Assembly: GCA_032622095.1 (NCBI GenBank)
Contig: CP136061.1
Span: 25,980,991-26,044,990, forward strand
Origin: Siphonodentalium dalli
Lineage: Eukaryota; Mollusca; Scaphopoda; Gadilida; Siphonodentaliidae
Direction of reading: 5' to 3'
DNA length: 64,000 nt
Positions 11,047 to 22,423 of this stretch are shown one piece after another. The position numbers and the translations under genes were made by a program. The notes beneath the pieces were generated by a model. That model was given only the letters and a program-made list of their open reading frames with translations, was not told the origin of the DNA and made no database searches. The number at the start of each line of letters is the position of its first letter. Position 1 is the stretch's first letter.

Positions 11047-12955
11047 AAAGGCTAATATGTTGTCCCCATCTTTAAAAAATACGACCCCGCTGATAGCAAG
11101 AACTATTGTCCTATTTCCCTTCTACCCTGCTTGGGAAAAATATTTGAGAAAGTTATATTAAAACAGATGAGGGACTTTAAAAAAAACGAATTACTATTCT
11201 TACGTCAATCGGGTTTCATGCCAGGGCAAAGCACTTCTCACCAACTCATAGATCTATACAATCACCTGTGTCAATCTCTCGACAATGGACAGCATACATG
11301 TTCTATTTTTTGTGATATATCAAAGGTATTCGAGAGAGTTTGGCACAGGGGACTAATACATAAACGTCCAAGTTATGGAGTTCGTGGTAAATCTTTGAAA
11401 TGGCTAGGAGACTATTTAAATAACCGACAGCAGCGCGTATTAGTTAACAACAGCTTTTCTAGCTATGAGATCATCCCAGCGGGCGTGTCACAAGGCTATA
11501 TCCTAGGCCCTAGGCCCTTTTCTATTTGTGGTTTACATCAATGATTTAGCAGACAACATCTGTTCTGTTACGAGAATGTACGCTGACAACACTTGCATTA
11601 CTAACGAGCACCATGACCTAAATGAATTGGCGCAAACCATGAACAAGGATCTTGAAAACATATCAAGATGGTCAAACAATTGGCTAGTCAATTTTAATCC
11701 CTCAAAAACGATGGGCATGTCGTACTCATTGACTGGCACATCCGGCGATACTCCTAATTTAACCTTTAATAATGATAATATATCCTTTGTTGAGACACAT
11801 AAACACCTCGGTCTTGAACTCCAATCAAATATGTCATGGAACAATCATATCAATGCAACTATTAAAAGAATATGCACCTAACTTGAACGGTTACACATTG
11901 ATGCAGCCAGAATAGTCAGTGGACTCACACGATCAGTCTCTGATATAAACACAATGAAAGAAGTAGGCTGGTCCCCACTGAGGAGGAGGCGTGAATTACA
12001 CTAATTACAAACTATGTACAACATTATCAATCGGAATGCCCCTATTTATTTCACAAACATATTACCACCCAGAGTAGCTGCATATCAGAGTATGAATTCA
12101 AATACCCCGAAAAAATTTACACATATTTTAGTAACACTGAGAATTACAAAAAGTCATTTTTCCCTTCAACCATAAAAGCGTGGAATGACATGCCGTCCGT
12201 AATAACAGATGCCTCCACCATTTCAGATTTCAAAACTTATCTTAGAATAATTGACCCCGTCACAAGGCCCCCGATGTATTTCTACACGGGACGCAGGCAA
12301 TGTAACGTAGTTCACGCAAAATTACGGAACTATTGCAGTGATCGAAAGTCTGATAAATTCCAAAACTACATATCTGACAGTCCACGTTGCGCATGCGGCA
12401 ACCAATGCGAAGATGCATATCATTACCTTTTCATGTGTTCCCTGTACCAATCAGAACGAATAGAAATGTATCATTCGCTACACAGAGAAGGACTCAAATT
12501 AACACATATGAATGATTTACTTTCTGGCATCCAAAATATAGATATAAAATAAAATGTGAAATTGTTCAAAATAGTACAACATTTTATTACGGAAACTAAA
12601 CGTTTTTGACAAATGATATTAACTTAATTAATAAGTAGGACATAAATATGTTTATTGTTGTTTATTGCTTTTTTCGACCTGGTACTGGCTCGGCCATAAC
12701 AATGTTTTAAATAAACACAATCGACGTTGGCACCCCCACAACCTTACATCATCCTTTCCTAACGATCCGCAAAGATCATCCTTCACCAGTCACCATTCTC
12801 TCACATTCCACACAGCTGTAAATAAGTTACTTATTGTGCCACTTTGTCAATTATGTAATTTTGTAACAATGTATACCGGAGAGGGGCTCATTAAGTTATG
12901 TAACTTGTGCCCCAATCCACTTTGTATTATTACAAATAAAATATGTTTAAAGTAA
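11047..12955 (+). mobile_element. Decayed Jockey/CR1-like LINE, 5'-truncated
   Basis: Non-LTR retrotransposon copying itself through reverse transcriptase. Visible parts in order: RT motif with VVPIFKKYDPADSKNY and PISLLPCLGKIFEKV (from 11060), the palm motif IFCDISKVFERVWH (about 11306), GVSQGYILGP (about 11480), then in another frame MYADNTCI (about 11576), where the usual YADD has lost its second Asp, and NFNPSKTM. The C-terminal part (12190-12552) has an ending C-x-C-x3-C-x4-H-x4-C knuckle (CACGNQCEDAYHYLFMC). There are at least three frame changes plus stops between 11520 and 12190, so it is dead. No endonuclease is present. The 3' UTR runs to an AATAAA-like A-rich end at about 12955. 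The clade is judged from motif style only. Confidence 0.85.
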
Positions 12956-14027
12956 AAAGTATCAACCGAAATTATGTGTAGAATTTGCGCACGTGCTCTC
13001 GAAAAGTCAACCAGGGCATAACTCCGTATCACTAACAAATCAGGATCCGCGTCATAATGGTTTAATATATTCCCATTTCAATAAATATTTGTTGCCATAA
13101 TTATAAAACACTTAACTAAATGGTGTAATTCTATGTTATCGTGCTGACTTATGATCCACCCAAATATCACGTTAAGCTTGTAATTTTCCACAAATAGAAG
13201 CTCTTAACGAAGCACTTTAAATTCAAATATTGTCTCTGTTAGTTGGGTTTGGTCGCGTACTCATTTTAACCGCTCCCAGTTGATAATAGATCAGGGAGTT
13301 GCCGACCAGATGAGAAGATTATGAGTATAATTACATTATTCGGTGCGGCGTGTGCGGTCGGACAAAGACATTTGCTCATGTGTTGCACGGGCGAATACTT
13401 ATCTGCTACAACTACATTATAATATACTTTTCATCATTAGCGGGGAAGATCCTCGTATAACGAAACTTATTTGGGATAACCTTGGGGAGAGTTTGAAACG
13501 AATGCATGTACACTCATGCGTCGATTTCCTTCAAATACGCTGGAAATCTCGTTGACTAAAAGTTTACCCAACAATCACTTAACGATTGTGTAATTATAGA
13601 TCCAAACAACGTTGACTAAATTGTTGAGCAAAACTAATTCTACTCAACGAGTTGAGTAAACTTTCTTCTCAAATGTGAAAGTGAAATCGATCAACAACCG
13701 AGTTAGTGTACATAACAGTTGTGTCAATCTTCATTAACTTGTACTGACACGTGTAGCTAACGTTGAGCAGTTATCAGTTTTCTTAGTAAGAAAAATGTGT
13801 AGGAAGTGAGTTGGCTGTGAACATTTGTTGGGAGTATTTATTTAAAAAAATGAACCGGATGGCATCGAATTAGAAATACCAGGAGATTGATGAAATTCCA
13901 GATATAGTATCCGATAATTGTCTAATGGAACATTTGCAATTATGTGATATAAACATATTTGGTTCAACACCGGATTCTCAGTGGTGTCCATGAAACTAGA
14001 ACATAATCGTCCAAATAGATTTACTCT
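12956..14027. other. Non-coding stretch
   Basis: No gene seen. At 13540-13690 GTTGACTAAA and GTTGAGTAAA-like words recur in both orientations, a weak sign of a decayed inverted-repeat element. Confidence 0.4.
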
Positions 14028-14419
14028 TTAACCCTTTACCCAACAAAACGGCCCTGATATTAAAAATGATAAAATTGTCAAAGAATGTAGAAAAATATTA
14101 TAAAAATTGTTAAAAAATGTAAGAAAAAATTATAAAATTGTTAAAGAATGTAATGAAAAATGGTAAAAAGTGTTAATAAAATGATTTTTTTTAGGCCAAT
14201 GCATTCTCTTATATATGCGAGGCGACATATGGTCGACTCGCATATATAAGAAAATGCATTGGCACAGGACATAAATGTAACTATCACAATGTGGTCAATG
14301 AGCCGGTTCCAGTGATATCCATATGTGTACGGTTCTATTGAGACAGACCAAGACAATTTAGGCTGTTGCAGCTTCAGTTTGGGCTATTTTTCTGGGCGTT
14401 TTGTTGGGTAAAGGGTTAA
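14028..14419. mobile_element. piggyBac-like MITE with TTAA target sites
   Basis: Left end TTAACCCTTTACCCAACA is mirrored at the right end as TGTTGGGTAAAGGGTTAA, with terminal inverted repeats of about 25 bp and a TTAA on each side. TTAA duplication and ends starting CCC are typical of piggyBac. At 392 bp with no coding capacity it is non-autonomous. The body contains a nested hairpin (14195-14263). Confidence 0.8.
14195..14263. repeat. GCCAATGCATT hairpin (copy 1)
   Basis: Near-perfect ~30-bp inverted arms, GCCAATGCATTCTCTTATAT against ATATAAGAAAATGCATTGGC. A related copy sits at 47683-47751. Confidence 0.85.
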
Positions 14420-14439
14420 TGAGGTAACGAACTTATGAC

Positions 14440-15240
14440 GATCCATATCCATATCCATTTCCGGCATTTCCTCCCTTCTGAATGTGGCAGTTCTATATCC
14501 AAAAATGATGGGACAATTAACGTATATTAAACGTCTCGAACTGACTACCGTTTATTTATTTGGTCACATCTACACTTGGTATGTCGCTCATGATACCAAC
14601 ATACAGGTAAAGTCTGAATTTGGTTTCGGTGATGATATTTGCCAGAGTTATGAGCCTTTTTCGACTTAGATAATTAAACCGTTTTGGTTTCCGGATGATA
14701 ACTTTAGTTTGTTTTATTTTATCGCTGAATTTGGAATGTGAGTTTCTCACCCCAAAACACAAGTATAATTCGAATTGGGATTTGGCCCGATTATTTTCAC
14801 CATAGTTATGGGCCTTTTTTACTCAACAAAATTGCAATGTTTGTGAGTTATGTTTGGTTTCCGAATGATAACTTCACTTTAGATTATTTGATTACGACCA
14901 AAGTCAGTCATACCACAATACAGGTCAAGTTCGAACCTGTGTTTGGTTCAATTATTTTGCAGGAGTTGTGGGCCTTTTCGGTTTTTCCGGAGTTTGTTCC
15001 AGTATTACTGTGTGCTAACTTATCACCCACTAGACTATAATTTACCTTCTAATGTATTAACTAGAATGTGCTCCGGAAAACTTTGGTTTGTCTTATTTCA
15101 TTGGAACCAAATTTGTTAAGTTAGATTTTCACCCAAAAATACACAAGTTAGAATCTGGGATCAGCATGATGCTTTTTGCCAGAGTTAGGGGCGTCATTTG
15201 ACCTATAACATTCAACTCTTTTGATTTCCGAGTTATAACT
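14440..15240 (+). repeat. Degenerate ~180-bp repeat (TTTCCGGATGATAAC type)
   Basis: At least three tandem degenerate copies built on GGTTTCCGGATGATAACTTT, ATACAGGTCAAGTTCGAA and GAGTTATGGGCCTTTT. A further single copy lies at about 21945-22090. Looks like an old dispersed element; superfamily unknown. Confidence 0.65.
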
Positions 15241-16844
15241 GCAGTTTAGTGTCCTTGGTCACCTCCAAGCTTTTGAACTTGATCCCTGATAGCCAATTGT
15301 CCTTGATAGTAATTGAATGATGCCAACTATATACTTTGCAAACGGGCGAATAAAGCCACGTCTGGCTGTTCTCTTGTTTTTCTTTTCGAACACCCGTTTG
15401 GCCGCGATCGATCGGGCCGTTGAAAAAAGTGATATGAATGGATATATGGCCCCGCGTAGTGTCACGGGATGAGTACTGTTGACCACAGACGACTAATAAA
15501 TAATTAATCATATGAAGGGCAGTTCCTTATCAGCTCCGGTATGCAGGCACATTGATACACATGATTCACATGACCAGGGGAATGTCGTGGGATAGGCGCC
15601 AAACGAACCTATGTCAATATTAGGTCCAAATGAACCTATTAGCACGAGGATGTGTTGGGATATATCAAAATAGCCTGATTTCTCTCATCTGAGCTATGTC
15701 GTCAGCCCTTGCAAGACATTTTATTTAATTGCTACGATAGCGTATTCTATTTAAATTACATCTCAGCTGAAATAAGCGCATAGTGGATATACAATATACT
15801 CGTCATTCCGTTTAATTCGCTGACCACAGTCAAACCCAAAAAGAACGTACATCCGGTCAGTCGATTTATATGTAGGTTGATATGGAGCGTAGTTCTGAAA
15901 ATGATGGCGATATGGGCTTATTTGCGTATTTCAAATAAGCTCAATATGAGTTTATTTTCACGAGAAAGTGGTCAATTGTAGGCCATATTGAGAACATATT
16001 ATAAAGAGCATATATCTAGGAAGTAGTGAGTTAATTTATTCGTGTTATTTCACAGGCTGTTTAGTAAACACACTACGGGCTTATTTTATATTGCAATAGT
16101 CCCGCGTATGGCTGTTTTAATAACCAGGCACGGCGTATGTGCCCATATAGAGCGTATTTGAGTTTTCTAATAGTGCCAATATGCAACATATCATCGTGCA
16201 AATAGATTCATATTAAACCTAAATATTCACATATATTCATATTGGACTTATATATATTCAATTTTCAGTGCTTTATGACTAATTTGATTCTCTCTATATT
16301 AAATCTAGTTTGAGCCCTGAATATGCTTAAGCATAATTAGCTATTAAATGTGAATTTGGCCTCCCATACCAATATGGGTGAACCACAAATCAATCTTTAT
16401 TTAGACCGATCTGGCCAAATTTGTTGGCCAATGAGTCTAAGATTGAATGTTGACAATTTGCCAATAGATAAGACATAAAATTTTCATAAAAAAAAATCTT
16501 AAAGTTGAAAAAGACATTTGACAGTTTATTTGATAAAAAGTTGTCATTCCATTTGAAAATTATCATGATTCATGGCAATTTATCAGGTCTATGTGAATAG
16601 GTGTATGGGAGGCCATGCGCAAATTACTTACACTTTAGAAGCGAAAAATTATGGATCATATTTATGCTCAAGCGCATATAAGGTACAAATGGTAAAATCG
16701 CATCCCATATGGGTGAACCACCGAATGTTCTTTATTAGACCGATCGGTCTAAAAAGTCTAGACCAATTGGTCTAAAGTCTTCCTGTCAGTACCTTCTCTG
16801 ACACCGGTCTAACTAAATTGTAAGAGAAGGAAGCATTTTCACAT
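15241..16844. other. Non-coding stretch with weak repeats
   Basis: No gene. TATGGGTGAACCAC and TTTATTTAGACCGATC-like words recur near 16370-16420 and 16702-16745, and GGCCTCCCATAC near 16356 is mirrored at about 16603, suggesting an old unassigned element. Confidence 0.35.
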
Positions 16845-16975
16845 TTATTCCTTATTTGCGCAAAAGTGCAAATTATTTACTCTTAAGCACAAATTATTTA
16901 CGCTTAAGCGCAAATTATTTACAAATGAGCACAAATCATTATCATTTATTCTTAAGCACAAATGGATCACCCAGA
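16845..16975 (+). repeat. GCACAAATTATTTAC short tandem repeat
   Basis: About five degenerate copies of a ~26-bp unit (CTTAAGCGCAAATTATTTAC). Confidence 0.75.
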
Positions 16976-17684
16976 CCTGTTTTATAATATTTCATTAATT
17001 AATGATTTAATCAAAATGAAGATAATTATGTCACAACATAGACATAAAAATTTGATGGGCTTACTAAGGCTAAGGGGTTACTTATACCACCCCACCCACT
17101 GAATAATTATTGTTTTAAATATAAAAACTTCATGGTAACAACAGCTGTATGATGTTATATTTATATGAACATAACTGTGCATCGTTCAATAAATGGACCC
17201 GATATTTACGACCTATTTTAATCATGCAACAAATTACAAAAAAAAAATATTTACATGTATTCGTGTTTTCGAATTATTGAAAATTATGAAATTAGCACAT
17301 GCTGCAAGCCCACTGAGCCTCACTTGTGTCTACTTAATGCCCACGGACGCAAACAGGTAAGGTAATATAGGCAGAAGATTACAGCATACAAACTGATTAC
17401 CGGTATAATTTTCCTAAAAAAAAGTGATGAAAAAATTACCTCGAGGCAGCTTTTAGTTTCCCTCATGGTCTGTCGGCAGACATAATTCTCAAAATATTTG
17501 TCTCCACATTGATATAATGACCACTATCCATGCGGTTCTACCAGTGTCTACTGTTAACACAATGAAGTTACATTGAATGTCATTTCAATGCCTTTGCAAT
17601 GACTTCTTCAACATGCCGAAAATAACCATCAGTGCAACAACGCAGTGGAGTTCATCATAAATGGAATGATGCCTTAGTGATTTT
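16976..17684. other. Non-coding stretch, nothing recognised
   Basis: AT-rich; no open frame or repeat that I can support. Confidence 0.4.
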
Positions 17685-18031
17685 TAGACGACCACGATTC
17701 AATCGTAAGTGGAATGATTTCCATCGTAGGAAGTAACCGGTACCGTAGTGAAACTGCGCATGCTCACGTCAATATCACAAGTAAAAAAATAATATCAAGC
17801 ACTGATTGATTTCAGATGCGAAATCGTGGCGCATCCTTGACTACTTCCACTTGTGATGTACGTAAAATGATACCAGTAGCTGGAATGATAGTAGGGTAGT
17901 CAATCACATGCTTATATAATGAACAGCCCACGATATCATCATCTACGACAACATCGCAATCGTGTGAACAAACAATCCATTATTTTTGTCAGGCCCGATT
18001 CTTCCACTTACGATTGAATCGTGGTCGTCTG
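17685..18031. mobile_element. MITE with 29-bp AGACGACCACGATT ends
   Basis: Left AGACGACCACGATTCAATCG (from 17686) is repeated inverted at the right (CGATTGAATCGTGGTCGTCT, to 18030), arms of about 29 bp. About 347 bp, no coding. No clear target duplication, so superfamily is open; the CAGACG start would suit hAT. Confidence 0.7.
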
Positions 18032-18210
18032 AACGTTTGTGCCGGCCTGACATGCCTGTCAACCGATATGATGGCCATATATATTGTCATAATAATCAGT
18101 TATAATAGCAATTTTTTTTTTTACCTGTCTTGTTGACTTATAAAATAAATTAAGAATTTCCTCGCGTGAAAATTTATGTTAGAGTACGAACATGTAGTCG
18201 GTCATGTCAC

Positions 18211-18704
18211 TTAGGGGCTTGTTACATGAGCCGAGACAACTCGGTTAGCCGAGACAACCCGGTCTGCCGGGACAAATCAATCATGCTGTTATGTGAGCCG
18301 AGACAACACGGTTAGCTGGAACAACTCGGTTGACGTTCACGCAACTAGTTATTCATCTAGCTGTCTTTGAATCACGCGTCACGGCGTCGGTCCATAATGT
18401 CAGCACGCCCATAACTGAGTGGCTTTGGTAGTGATTAAACGTCACTCACACGACGCGAGCATTTTACTGGCTAACGTCATATCAAGTTACAATGAATGGT
18501 GTTACGTTCCAGACTTTCATCCCGGCTAGTTGGGATGACTCGCTGTTACGCAAGCCAAGCTGTCCCAGCTAACCCAAATTGTTCCGGTTAGGCAGGATGG
18601 GACAACTCGGTTTGCCGAGTTGACCCGGGTCATGTAACAGCACACCTTTAGACCGGGTTGTCCCGGCTAACCGAGTTGTCCCGGCTCATGTAACAAGCCC
18701 CTAA
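18211..18704. mobile_element. MITE with ~58-bp GGGGCTTGTTACATGAGCC ends
   Basis: Left TTAGGGGCTTGTTACATGAG and right CTCATGTAACAAGCCCCTAA are inverted over about 58 bp, including ACAACTCGGTTAGCCG. Subterminal copies of the same words occur inside (near 18590-18640). TA flanks both GGGG ends, which would fit a PIF/Harbinger-ISL2EU-type insertion, but this is inference. Confidence 0.8.
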
Positions 18705-19232
18705 ATACATAGCTGCTACAGGGCGCTCAAAGAATTCTTGGAAAAATGACCACATCGTGCTTGATTCTAGTTCGCAATTTGTGAACTACGCATTCGTCAA
18801 TATTTAACACATTTACAATGATTTTTCACAAGCAAATTCTTGATGAATATATAACAATTAAACAGTGATTTATTTACAAACATCAATTTCAATGGAAAAC
18901 TACATTACTTCCGAATGGACACTTTGAACTATCGGATCGTTCAATGAAATGTTCCGTTGCGCTGTGGAAGGCGAAGATAAAATTATTGGTGCAATCAATA
19001 ATCGCATTGAAATCACACAAAATTTTCTTGTAATCGACCCACTCTACCCGCTGTCAGTTCATATTCCAGCTAATCCACATTACTTCATGGTTGGGAAATC
19101 ATCAGACAAAAATAATGTAATTTTTTTCAGGGCACGTATGCCGGGTGGGTGTGTGGTCGATGGGAGCAACAATTGTTTTGCGCAAAATATTTTTCCTGCA
19201 TGTTTTTTTACTGTTTTTGCAATGAGTTTGGC
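18705..19232. other. Non-coding stretch with one short open frame
   Basis: A 95-codon frame (18949-19236) uses the TAA of the next MITE's target site as its stop, so at most a fragment could be older than that insertion. Not supported as a gene. Confidence 0.35.
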
Positions 19233-19508
19233 TTAAAGGTACTCAATCCGATCAGACGCTCCTAAATTACTATTTCTTTGGCTTCGGGGTTATTAAGTGG
19301 TTTAAACAGAAAACTCGAGTGGTAATAATTTACCACTCGATTGTTTATGTTTAAACTCTAGTTTCTGGCCCAGAAACAATTTAAATAACTAACTTGAAAA
19401 ATCTATATCTGATCACGCTGAGCTTTGACAGGTTCCTTGACTCGATTCAAATATATTTTAACCGCGAAGCCAAAGAAATAGTAATCTGATCGGATTGAGT
19501 ACCTTTAA
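19233..19508. mobile_element. TTAA-flanked MITE, copy 1 (Kolobok-like)
   Basis: Perfect outer inverted repeat AGGTACTCAATCCGATCAGA bounded by TTAA on both sides, followed on both arms by the ATTACTATTTCTTTGGCTTC core. TTAA target plus ends starting AGG suggests Kolobok rather than piggyBac; no transposase inside. Further copies at 20855-21213 and 31121-31599. Confidence 0.8.
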
Positions 19509-20438
19509 AACACCTTAGAATAAGATAAATAATGTAATTCTAACTGCTAAATTGGCTGCAGGCAGTTATCGTGTTGTATTTTGTTGCAAATTTTGAAATC
19601 CAAGAGGGCCGCTGGCAGCCATGTTTTTTGGCCGAATGACCCCAAAATGACACATTCCTATTTACATGTTATGTTAACATCCATAAATGCACAGCAATTC
19701 ACATACAGCTGTTTACAGTGAATTCCCTCCCACCCCACCCTCACAAAACTCTGTTTTAGTGTTAAAAGGGGGGTTGGGTGTCCAAATATGGTCGGAAAAA
19801 ACTGCCGAAAACAGAAAACAAATTTGGATGTGGGGTGAGTGAGTCCCAACTAGGGTTGAAAAGTAAAAATCAGCATACGTGCATATTTTTTTTCCGACCA
19901 CCCCCCCTTATCCAGTTAGGATTCTCTCTTAACCAAAATATGGTAATACATACCAAATAAGGAATTTACTATGATAGTATTATGAGTTGTAAGTTGTAGA
20001 CGCACCAAACGCCAATCTAAATATAAGGAAACGACGCATTATCGTGACTCTGCTTATAAACAATTCACTGCTCGACTTGCATTTTCTCTGACACAAAGCG
20101 TGTTTTATGAATTAATTCATATAATAATTATGCTATACTATATAATAGTATCTTCTTGAGGAAATTATCATAATTTGATAAATGTTATTTCTAAACTATA
20201 ACCTAAATGAAGGCCGCCCGCCCCGAAGTCACGAAGAATGTGATTACTCACACCCCCACCCATGCTGGGTATTTCACCTGTCATCAAACCATGCTATGAA
20301 CATGCATGCAATAATGTTTTCTTTGTTTGAAATCATATGTCGTGGCCGGTACATTGAAAAGATTTATATCCAGAACAATATGTGATATTTTAAGTAAATC
20401 TATAGATGCACATGTCATTTCATATACTAGTGCATGTC
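19509..20438. other. Non-coding stretch, nothing recognised
   Basis: Short open frames on both strands near 19658-19960 are chance overlaps around a G-run and C-run. No repeat or gene supported. Confidence 0.35.
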
Positions 20439-20692
20439 CAAGCCTTGAAATAGTGTGCCTGTCATTTGCAAAATGAGGTCCTCAGAGGGTGAATTTAGTG
20501 ATGCTACCCCACACAGTGGGCTAGCATCACCAAATTCACCCTCTGGAGAGCTCATGCTGCTTACACCTCAGCAGAAGGAGGTTCACGGAAGGTGAATTTT
20601 GTGATGCTAGCCCACTATGTGGGGTAGCATCACTAAATTCTTCCTCTGTGGACCTCATTCTGCAAATGACAGACACACTATTTCAAGGCTTG
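20439..20692. mobile_element. Nested-palindrome MITE, hAT-like ends
   Basis: The whole 254 bp folds on itself: CAAGCCTTGAAATAGTGTG at the left is mirrored by CACACTATTTCAAGGCTTG at the right, arms over 100 bp. Each arm contains its own inner palindrome (GGTGAATTTAGTGATGCTA against TAGCATCACCAAATTCACC). Flanking 8-mers TGCATGTC and TGGGTATC agree at five of eight bases, a weak target-duplication signal. Confidence 0.8.
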
Positions 20693-20734
20693 TGGGTATC
20701 ATTTTATAAGACCTGTATGTTATATTTTATAGAG

Positions 20735-22423
20735 GACGGTCAGCTAGAAGTCTTGCTGTGGAAGTCAATTGACTGGAAGACGTACACTGGACTAAAGTTG
20801 GAACTTGGATGTATTCAATTTACAACTGTAAGTTTTTATATAAATACTGATCACTTAGAAGATGTATAATCTGATTTGACGCCCCTAAATTACTATTTCT
20901 TCAGCTTCGGGTTTAAATAATATTTTATTTGAGTTGAGGAACCTATCCCTCAAAGCTCTGAGTTATCAAATCTGTTAATTTTATCCACCTCGATTATTTG
21001 TCAGCCTACCAAATATTCCATTGACTTCTTCTAGAAATATGCAGATATACAAGATATTGAGAGGTCTCGCAAGGTCATCGCAAATCAATTTCAGAAGATA
21101 ACATGATGAAAAGTAATGTTGGATGACTATTGGCTTTTGGTGTAAATTTCCGTTGTTGTTCATGTTGTAACTGGATGATCCGGGGACAATCAGATCGGAT
21201 TGTGCATCTTTAACAAAACGCCTTATGTTGTATGTTTGTTGAATTTATGTCTAAATTCCCTACCTATGGAAAAGAGTCCAAACAAATAATCTCTAGCAGA
21301 TTGGGTGCTTCTAAGTGTCAAGGTATGGAATAAGACTAAATAAAAAAAATACATGTGAAGGGTAACTGGAGATAAAAAAAAACAGGGGCAATTGGGGGGC
21401 TGAATAATCACCGCATTTTGCACTTTAATTCACAGAATACTGATGACACTATATAAACCATAGCCAGGATGGCCTTATAAATGGCCTTATAGATATCCAA
21501 TAACCTGATGTGCTTTTAAAGACAAATTAAAGTGATGTGAGACAATCCAGTGAGGTATTCCCGGACCTGCTGATGGAATAATAAATAATCATGCCAAAAT
21601 AAGTTATCCAAATAGTCAGAAAACAACATCATTGTTATAAACAAATTAAACTCAGTGACTAGTATTGGGACAATCATTTCAGTAATGTTTATACTCAATA
21701 AGGTGCCCTGAATAAAGTAGTAAATGTTCACATTTGTGCGTGGTTCAACCGTTGTGTTCTCTGAAATGCTACAGTGGATATGGTTGGAATTTTAGTTCTT
21801 AATCTCAGGTTTTTGCTACATAATTCCAGTGGAGATAGTGTTTGGATACTAACTGATTGTTTATATGCACCCATATATGCCTGTTTAAAAAAAGGGGATG
21901 TATTATGCTGCGTGTCTGTCTGTTAGTTCGCTTTTGGATTCCAGATGTCAGATGATAACATTAGATAGTCTCAACTGAGTTGAATGAAATTTGAAATGTG
22001 TGTGTTTTAATGTACAAAATACAGGTCAAGTTTGAGTTTTTGTTCAGCACGTCAATTTCACCAGAGTTAAAGGCCTTTTGTTGGAATTGCCATGGGCATA
22101 TTTTTCCATGCCCTAACAATGCTTTTAATATTCAATGAAATAAGTCTGCAATATATGTCTTTAAATCTGACTTTTCCTAAACATAGTATTTTATGCATTT
22201 CTTTTCAGAGTATGTTTGTTCACTGGCATTGGAAACTTTAGTACCAGAATGTGCACAGCATACAGAGGAGGCATGTGTGTTATCTGTGCAGATACAGTAT
22301 GCTATTTGTCAACTTTTCATACATAAATATTGTACCACAATATACAAGTGTGGTGCAGCCTGTGTGAAGTTAGTAACATGCAATGCTGTCAAGTGCTGCT
22401 ATATTCATCAGATGCCAATATAA
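20735..22423 (+). CDS. Possible 3' end of an unknown two-exon gene
   Basis: Exon 20735-20827 (31 codons, DGQLEVLLWKSIDWKTYTGL...) is preceded by a TATATTTTATAGAG acceptor and followed by a GTAAGT donor. A second exon from 22211, after TTTCTTTTCAGAG, stays open in matching phase 0 for about 71 codons, is cysteine-rich (CAQHTEEACVL, CGAACVKLV) and ends at a TAA. An ATTAAA-type polyadenylation signal lies near 22640. The intron contains a TTAA MITE copy (20855-21213). I do not recognise the protein and no upstream exon is convincing; splice signals alone can arise by chance, so treat it as a candidate. Confidence 0.25.
20855..21213. mobile_element. TTAA MITE, copy 2 (diverged)
   Basis: Right end CAGATCGGATTGTGCATCTTTAA and left end TTAGAAGATGTATAATCTGA are diverged versions of the copy 1 ends, with the same CCTAAATTACTATTTCTT core. 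The left target site has drifted to TTAG. Confidence 0.65.
21214..22210. other. Non-coding stretch with one dispersed-repeat copy
   Basis: About 21945-22090 resembles the 14440-15240 repeat (GATTCCAGATGTCAGATGATAAC, then ATACAGGTCAAGTTTGAG and GAGTTAAAGGCCTTTTG). The rest shows nothing. If the gene model at 20735 is right this is its intron. Confidence 0.5.

Noticed and set aside
18949-19236. 95-codon frame as a gene
   Set aside because: Stop comes from the MITE target site and no motif, splice site or conservation is visible.
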